Positions 59,918-64,000 of a stretch of DNA of 64,000 nucleotides are shown piece by piece. Within the stretch, counting starts at the first letter, position 1, and every line of letters starts with the position of its first letter. The notes under the pieces were generated by a model, which saw only the letters and a list, made by a program, of their open reading frames with translations, was not told where the DNA came from and searched no databases. Both the position numbers and the translations under genes were made by a program. The stretch comes from Bryobacterales bacterium (GTDB taxonomy: Bacteria > Acidobacteriota > Terriglobia > Bryobacterales > Bryobacteraceae): contig JADLDI010000142.1 in NCBI GenBank assembly GCA_020846745.1, forward strand, positions 1 through 64,000, in the 5' to 3' direction.

Positions 59918-60400
59918 CTACTGCGGCTTCCTCAAATCGTCCAGGATCTTGTCCAGCTTCTCCTCGGTCATGTTGTGGTGGAAGTCGTAGTTCACCTGGA
60001 TGGCAGGCGCCCACGAACACGCTCCGATGCATTCCACTTCTTCGAGGGAGATTCTGCCGTCGGGCATCACCTGGTTGTGTCCGATGCCCAGCTTTTTGCA
60101 GGCGTGCTCCCATAACTCCTCGCCGCCCGTGAGCAGGCAGGAAATGTTGGTGCAGATCTGGACGTGATACTTGCCCATCGGCTTCGACCGCAGCATCGTG
60201 TAGAAGCCGACTACCTCATCTACTTCGAGCGTCGAAATTCCCAGGCGTTTGGCCACTTCCTCAGCCACTTCGCGGTTGATCGCGCCCGTCTCATCCTGCA
60301 CGTACATCAGCATCGGAATGAGTGCGCCCTTCAACCGGCCCTGTGGGTAGTTCTGAACAAGTTTCGCGAGCCGCGCTTCCACGGCGGGAGAAAATGTCAT
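59918..60400 (-). CDS. nuoE: NADH-quinone oxidoreductase subunit E
   Basis: NuoE is a thioredoxin-like 2Fe-2S subunit of the NADH module. The 160-residue protein carries the ligand pairs Cys-x4-Cys (CTNISC near residue 83) and Cys-x3-Cys (CIGAC near residue 124). It overlaps nuoD by four bases and precedes nuoF, the standard order. Confidence 0.94.
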   Translation of the reverse strand: MTFSPAVEARLAKLVQNYPQGRLKGALIPMLMYVQDETGAINREVAEEVAKRLGISTLEVDEVVGFYTMLRSKPMGKYHVQICTNISCLLTGGEELWEHACKKLGIGHNQVMPDGRISLEEVECIGACSWAPAIQVNYDFHHNMTEEKLDKILDDLRKPQ

Positions 60401-61626
60401 CGGTCCGTGTCTCCCAAAACGAAATCCATACTGCCGAGCGCCGCGATGGAGTCGGCGATCAGCTTACCTTTAAGCATCGGCGCGAGCGATTGCAGGTTGC
60501 CGAAGCTCGGCGTCCGCATGTGTACGCGGTAGGGCTTGGTGTTGCCGTCGCTCACCACGTAGTAGCCCAATTCTCCGCGGGGCGATTCGATCGCCTGGTA
60601 CACTTCCCCAACGGGTACGCGGAAGCCCTCGGTCACGATCTTAAAGTGATAGATCAGCGCTTCCATCTGCGTCTTCATCTTTTCGCGCTCGGGCAGCGTC
60701 ACGCCCGGCACATCCGCGGCCCAGGGGCCTTCCGGCATTCCGTCCAACGCCTGCTGCGCGATTTTCAAGCTCTCGCGCATCTCCGCAATGCGCACTTCGT
60801 ACCGCGCGAACACATCGGAGGCGGTCCGCGTCGGCACTTCAAACTGAAACTTCTCGTAGGAGGAGTAAGGCTCCTGCTTGCGGATATCCCACGCCAGCCC
60901 GGCCGCGCGGATCATCGGACCCGTCACGCCCCAATCGAGCAGATCCTCGAGCGACATGTAGCCGACGTTCTTCGTCCGGTTCACCCAGATCGGATTGCCC
61001 GTCAGCAGCCCTTCGTATTCATCGATCCGGCTCGGGAACTCTTTCAGAATCTTGCTGACCGCTTTTTCCCAACCGCGCGGCGGCTCCAAGGCCAGCCCGC
61101 CGATGCGGAAGTACGACGTCATCATCCGCTGCCCTGAATAGAATTCGAACAGCTTCAGCAACGTCTCGCGTTCGCGGAAGCAGTACATGAACATCGACAT
61201 CGCGCCGATATCCAACGCGTGTGTACCGAGCCACACCAGATGCGAATTCACCCGTGTCAATTCGGTGAGCATCACACGGGTCCACTGCGCCTTCGGCGGC
61301 ACTTCGATACCCAGCAGTTTCTCCACACCCAATACGTACGCCAGGTTGTTCGAGAGGTTCGCCAGGTAATCCACGCGATCGGTCAAGGGCACAACCTGTT
61401 GCCAGGTCTTGACCTCGCACTCTTTCTCGATACCCGTATGCAGGAAGCCGATGTCCGCTTCCGCCCGTTCGATGATCTCGCCGTCGAGGTCCAGGACAAT
61501 ACGGAGCACGCCGTGCGTCGACGGGTGCTGCGGACCCATGTTCAGCGTCATCCGGCGCTTCGTTTCGCCTTCATGCCCGGCCTGGGGCGCTGCTGTCAAA
61601 TCCGGTGCCGCTAGGATATCGCTCAT
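60397..61626 (-). CDS. nuoD: NADH-quinone oxidoreductase subunit D
   Basis: NuoD forms the quinone pocket in the Q module. The 409-residue protein has the signature GPQHPSTHGVLRIVLDLDGE near residue 31 with the quinone-binding His, and the conserved ending SIAALGSMDFVLGDTDR. An Ala/Thr-rich N-terminal extension of about 25 residues precedes the core. It starts 16 bases after nuoC. Confidence 0.95.
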   Translation of the reverse strand: MSDILAAPDLTAAPQAGHEGETKRRMTLNMGPQHPSTHGVLRIVLDLDGEIIERAEADIGFLHTGIEKECEVKTWQQVVPLTDRVDYLANLSNNLAYVLGVEKLLGIEVPPKAQWTRVMLTELTRVNSHLVWLGTHALDIGAMSMFMYCFRERETLLKLFEFYSGQRMMTSYFRIGGLALEPPRGWEKAVSKILKEFPSRIDEYEGLLTGNPIWVNRTKNVGYMSLEDLLDWGVTGPMIRAAGLAWDIRKQEPYSSYEKFQFEVPTRTASDVFARYEVRIAEMRESLKIAQQALDGMPEGPWAADVPGVTLPEREKMKTQMEALIYHFKIVTEGFRVPVGEVYQAIESPRGELGYYVVSDGNTKPYRVHMRTPSFGNLQSLAPMLKGKLIADSIAALGSMDFVLGDTDR

Positions 61627-61642
61627 TTCTTCGCCCCTTTCT

Positions 61643-62155
61643 TTAGTCGTGCGGATAGCTGTACTTGAAGCCGTGGACCGGATAGTCTTTCCTGAGCGGA
61701 TAGCCTTCCCAGTCTTCCGGCATCAAAATGCGCTTCAGGTTGGGGTGATTGCGGAAGCTCACGCCGAATAAATCGAACACTTCGCGTTCATACCAATCGG
61801 CGGCCTTCCACACCTCGTAGACGGAATCGATCTGCGGCAGGTCGCCCGACACGCGGCACTTCAACCGTAGCCGCTCATTGCGCGCGGGCGCCAGCCCCAC
61901 ACCCGCCGAAGGTATCGCGTGCAGGTGATAAATCACCTCAAAACGCGGCTCCAAAGGATATACGTCAACACACGTTACCGCCGACAAACGGTTGAATTGA
62001 CACGTTTCTTTCAGCAGCCGGCATACCTCCACGATCCGCGCCGGCTCGATTTCAAGCGTTACTTCGTTATAGTCCAGCTTGCCCGCGACCACCGCACCCT
62101 GCAGTGCGTCCAGGGCTTGGACCACACGGATCTCTTTGAGGTTTTCAGGTACCAT
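61643..62155 (-). CDS. nuoC: NADH-quinone oxidoreductase subunit C
   Basis: NuoC is the 30-kDa-type subunit of the Q module. The 170-residue protein has the signature EREVFDLFGVSFRNHPNLKRIL near residues 123-144 and the ending YPLRKDYPVHGF (listed as family landmarks). It is a stand-alone subunit, not fused to NuoB or NuoD. A 46-base gap separates it from nuoA, far too short for nuoB, which normally lies here. Confidence 0.94.
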   Translation of the reverse strand: MVPENLKEIRVVQALDALQGAVVAGKLDYNEVTLEIEPARIVEVCRLLKETCQFNRLSAVTCVDVYPLEPRFEVIYHLHAIPSAGVGLAPARNERLRLKCRVSGDLPQIDSVYEVWKAADWYEREVFDLFGVSFRNHPNLKRILMPEDWEGYPLRKDYPVHGFKYSYPHD

Positions 62156-62201
62156 TAGTTCCGATTTGCGCTTCCGATTGCCTAGTTGTCAGACGCCGTT
62201 T

Positions 62202-62639
62202 CTAGCGCCCAGCCCCAACTTCTTCGAGGCTGCCCCGGGGAATGACGGTCGTACGCGGCTGTGTCGTGGTCTTCGACCAGTCCAGCACCCCCTTCTTCCA
62301 GATGTAGAAAAAGCCCGAGAGAATCAGCGCCACGAAAATTCCCATCTCGACGAACGCCACCATCTTCAGGTCCCTGTACACAACCACCCAGGGATACAGG
62401 AAAACCGCTTCCACATCGAACAGGATGAACAGCATGCCTACCAGGTAAAACTTCACGCTGAAGCGTTCCTTGGCATTTCCGACCGGTGTCATGCCGCATT
62501 CATACGGCGAATCTTTGACTTTGTTTTTCAGCTTCTTGCCCAGAACGTAACTCGCCGCGACCAGTCCGATCGCGATCACGGTTCCCAATAGCGCCTGAAC
62601 AAGAAGGGGGAAATAGAGCTCCAGCGGAGTCTGTGGCAT
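62202..62639 (-). CDS. nuoA: NADH-quinone oxidoreductase subunit A
   Basis: NuoA is a three-helix subunit at the junction of the two arms. The 145-residue protein has the conserved loop SPYECGMTPVGNAKERFSVK near residue 42, with its cysteine, and the segment ILFDVEAVFLYPW. It is the first gene of the nuo operon; AAAGG nine bases before ATG 62639 is the likely ribosome binding site, behind a clear promoter. Confidence 0.94.
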   Translation of the reverse strand: MPQTPLELYFPLLVQALLGTVIAIGLVAASYVLGKKLKNKVKDSPYECGMTPVGNAKERFSVKFYLVGMLFILFDVEAVFLYPWVVVYRDLKMVAFVEMGIFVALILSGFFYIWKKGVLDWSKTTTQPRTTVIPRGSLEEVGAGR

Positions 62640-62653
62640 GCCTGTAACCTTTA

Positions 62654-62683
62654 AGGATAGAAAGCCGGGAAAGGGGGTGTCAA
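62654..62683 (-). promoter_or_regulatory. Promoter of the nuo operon
   Basis: On the minus strand, a perfect TTGACA (complement of 62678-62683) is followed after 18 bases by TATCCT (complement of 62654-62659). Transcription would begin near 62647, leaving only a few bases before nuoA. It lies in the gap after the HD-domain gene, so nuo expression can be independent of that gene. Confidence 0.65.
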
Positions 62684-62745
62684 ACCGGATTGCTCCCGGC
62701 CCATCCGCCCGTAAGCTCTATTATGGCATTCGCCGCGCGCGCGGG

Positions 62746-63306
62746 TCAGATTCCCTGTAAACTCAACTTCTCCGCATCCGCCTGCATCGCCGCAATGCAA
62801 AACCGCACGTGCTCTTCCAGCGGAACTCCCAGTTCCTCAGCGCCCTTGGTGATGTCCTCACGGTTCACCGCGCGCGCGAATGCCTTGTCCTTCATCTTTT
62901 TCTTGACGCTCGCGACATCCACCTCATAAATGCTGCGCTTGGGCTTCACGTAGCTGATCGCGGTCAGAAACCCGGCCAGTTCGTCGCACGCAAAAAGCGT
63001 CTTCTGTAACGGCGTCTCGCGAGGCACGCCGGTGAAGTCCGCATGGGAAAGAATGGCCCGGCGGATTTCCTCGCTAACACCCCATTCGGCGAGGATCGCT
63101 TCGCCCTTCGTGGGATGGTCCGGCAAGGTCGGGTGGATCTCCCAGTCAAAATCGTGCAGCAGGGCCGTAACTCCCCACTTCTCTTCATCTTCGCCGAATT
63201 TGCGGGCATAGGCCCGGACACAGGTTTCCACCGCCAGCGCATGCTTCCGCAAGCTCTCCGATTTCGTAAATTCGCAAAGAAGGTCCCAAGCCGCTTGGCG
63301 CTCCAT
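62746..63306 (-). CDS. HD-domain protein
   Basis: The 186-residue protein has an HD phosphohydrolase fold: His22 in LRKHALAVE, His51-Asp52 in LLHDFDWE, and a later His-Ala-Asp (SHADF) that supplies further metal ligands. Such small HD proteins hydrolyse nucleotides or related phosphates; the substrate is unknown. ATG 63306 is chosen because a TATACT box lies only about 10 bases upstream, so the mRNA may be leaderless. Confidence 0.8.
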   Translation of the reverse strand: MERQAAWDLLCEFTKSESLRKHALAVETCVRAYARKFGEDEEKWGVTALLHDFDWEIHPTLPDHPTKGEAILAEWGVSEEIRRAILSHADFTGVPRETPLQKTLFACDELAGFLTAISYVKPKRSIYEVDVASVKKKMKDKAFARAVNREDITKGAEELGVPLEEHVRFCIAAMQADAEKLSLQGI

Positions 63307-63323
63307 CAACTCAGTAGTATACT
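63295..63323 (+). promoter_or_regulatory. Promoter of tRNA-Ala, with a -10 box usable in both directions
   Basis: TTGGCG (63295-63300) is followed after 17 bases by TATACT (63318-63323), about 20 bases before the tRNA. The sequence AGTATACT (63316-63323) is a palindrome, so the same bases give TATACT on the minus strand, ten bases before the HD-domain gene. Confidence 0.55.
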
Positions 63324-63342
63324 GATTGATGTTCGTCCGCGT

Positions 63343-63418
63343 GGGCCTGTGGCGCAGTTGGGAGCGCGCTTCCATGGCATGGAAGAGGTCGAGAGTTCGA
63401 ATCTCTCCAGGTCCACCA
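63343..63418 (+). tRNA. tRNA-Ala (anticodon GGC)
   Basis: A full cloverleaf can be drawn: acceptor arms 63343-63349 and 63408-63414, D-arm 63352-63367, anticodon arm 63369-63385, and T-arm 63391-63407 with loop TTCGAAT. The anticodon loop ATGGCAT gives GGC (63376-63378), reading GCC/GCU alanine codons. The acceptor has the G3-U70 pair that marks alanine tRNAs. CCA is encoded (63416-63418). Confidence 0.95.
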
Positions 63419-63515
63419 AAGCTCCTTCGGCTCCCGTCCTAACCCCTCCAATCTTTACCAGTGTGCGAGTCCGCGGTAGCGACCGCCGTGTGCCGTCCTC
63501 CGCTGGATCGACCGC

Positions 63516-63544
63516 TGTACAGCCATACGGCATAGCCGTATAAT
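63516..63544 (+). promoter_or_regulatory. Promoter and operator of the toxin-antitoxin pair
   Basis: TGTACA (63516-63521), 17 bases, then a perfect TATAAT (63539-63544) lie just before GTG 63552, so the transcript would start at or next to the start codon. A perfect inverted repeat, ATACGGC-ATA-GCCGTAT (63525-63541), overlaps the -10 box and is a likely operator for the TA complex. Confidence 0.65.
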
Positions 63545-63551
63545 TGAATTC

Positions 63552-63884
63552 GTGCGACGAGTTATCCGCAGCAGCCGCTACGAACGGGCGGCGGCCCGGT
63601 TGTTGCGACCTCGGGTGCAACAGGAAATGGAGGAATCGATCGCGACAGAGCCCGAACGGCATCCGCTGATTCCCGGCACTGGCGGATTTCGCAAGGCTCG
63701 GTGGCGCCGTCCTGGCGGCGGGAAGAGCGGCGGCGTGCGGGTGATCTACTACTTCACGGTCCGTCCCGATTTGATCTTCCTGGCGGACATCTACTCGAAG
63801 AACGACAAGGAGAATTTAACCCATGCGGAAAGAAACCAACTCCAGAAAATCGCTTCGGACATCAAGCGGGAGTTCGGCGGCTAA
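63552..63884 (+). CDS. RelE/HigB-like toxin of a type II toxin-antitoxin pair
   Basis: The 110-residue basic protein has the RelE/HigB core: IPGTGGFRKARWRRPGGGKSGG near residue 40 and VIYYFTVRPDLIFLADIYSKN near residue 64 (each below family-typical lengths when aligned by eye), then a C-terminal helix. Such toxins cleave mRNA on the ribosome. The toxin-first order with the antitoxin overlapping its 3' end is the HigBA arrangement. The start is GTG 63552 with no upstream ribosome binding site, consistent with a leaderless message. Confidence 0.8.
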   Translation: MRRVIRSSRYERAAARLLRPRVQQEMEESIATEPERHPLIPGTGGFRKARWRRPGGGKSGGVRVIYYFTVRPDLIFLADIYSKNDKENLTHAERNQLQKIASDIKREFGG

Positions 63885-64000
63885 GACTCGGCAGCGGACC
63901 GGAGCCCCGCTCGGAGACCGCCTACTCGATTCGATGAAGGAATTGCAGGCGCATCTTCGGGGTGAGATTAAGCTGAGCGAGACTGTTTACCACGTTCCAC
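63823..64000 (+). CDS. Antitoxin of the HigA type, truncated by the window end
   Basis: A second frame starts at ATG 63823 inside the toxin gene, with AAGGAG (63807-63812) ten bases upstream. The first 59 residues are visible: a polar N-terminus, then LLDSMKELQAHLRGEIKLSE, which resembles the start of HigA-type antitoxins linked to HigB-like toxins. The helix-turn-helix expected next lies beyond the window. Confidence 0.72.
   Translation, partial: MRKETNSRKSLRTSSGSSAAKTRQRTGAPLGDRLLDSMKELQAHLRGEIKLSETVYHVP

Overview
The window looks like chromosomal DNA of a high-GC Gram-negative bacterium of the phylum Acidobacteriota, most likely close to Bryobacter or Candidatus Solibacter. I infer this from protein style: cytochrome c plus copper-monooxygenase-like pairs, an acidobacterial-type RAYT gene, and HspR controlling dnaK in a flagellated Gram-negative. 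No database was searched, so the placement is tentative.

Region 1 (1-15570, + strand) is one long translation cluster: the end of tuf, the S10 and spc ribosomal protein operons, secY, map, a divergent infA, rpmJ, the alpha operon (rpsM, rpsK, rpsD, rpoA) and rplQ, closed by a strong terminator. The adk gene often found between secY and map is absent. Region 2 (15600-24700) holds gmd-fcl for GDP-L-fucose, a convergent dnaK-dnaJ-hspR heat-shock operon with a recognisable HAIR operator over its promoter, a DUF4920 protein, a PafA-like phosphatase and a sigma-factor-like gene.

Region 3 (24700-36860) is accessory and metabolic. It contains a three-gene unit (MFS carrier, ferredoxin-like protein with a split second cluster, cysteine-rich unknown), purE-purK, and a damaged toxin-antitoxin patch with a 76-bp perfect direct repeat and two toxin fragments. 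A CPA2 antiporter follows, then a tight three-gene operon coding for an acyl-CoA-dehydrogenase-like flavoprotein, a PhnD-like solute-binding fold without signal peptide, and a TusA-like/di-iron fusion. That operon is my best candidate for an undescribed pathway.

Region 4 (36860-49600) has flgM-flgN-like-flgK-flgL behind a sigma-28-type promoter, two exported haem proteins, a membrane glycosyltransferase-like protein, a SulP transporter with a beta-carbonic anhydrase, a CPBP protease, a RAYT transposase beside a 40-bp perfect palindrome, and several gene remnants. Region 5 (49587-62683) is a minus-strand respiratory complex I operon, nuoACDEFGHJKLMN, which lacks nuoB and nuoI. Region 6 is an HD-domain gene, tRNA-Ala(GGC), and a RelE/HigB-like toxin with its antitoxin running off the window end.

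Co-directional genes mostly overlap or lie within 20 bases, so the clusters are probably operons. Gene starts were moved from the longest reading frame wherever family length, ribosome binding site or overlap argued for it.
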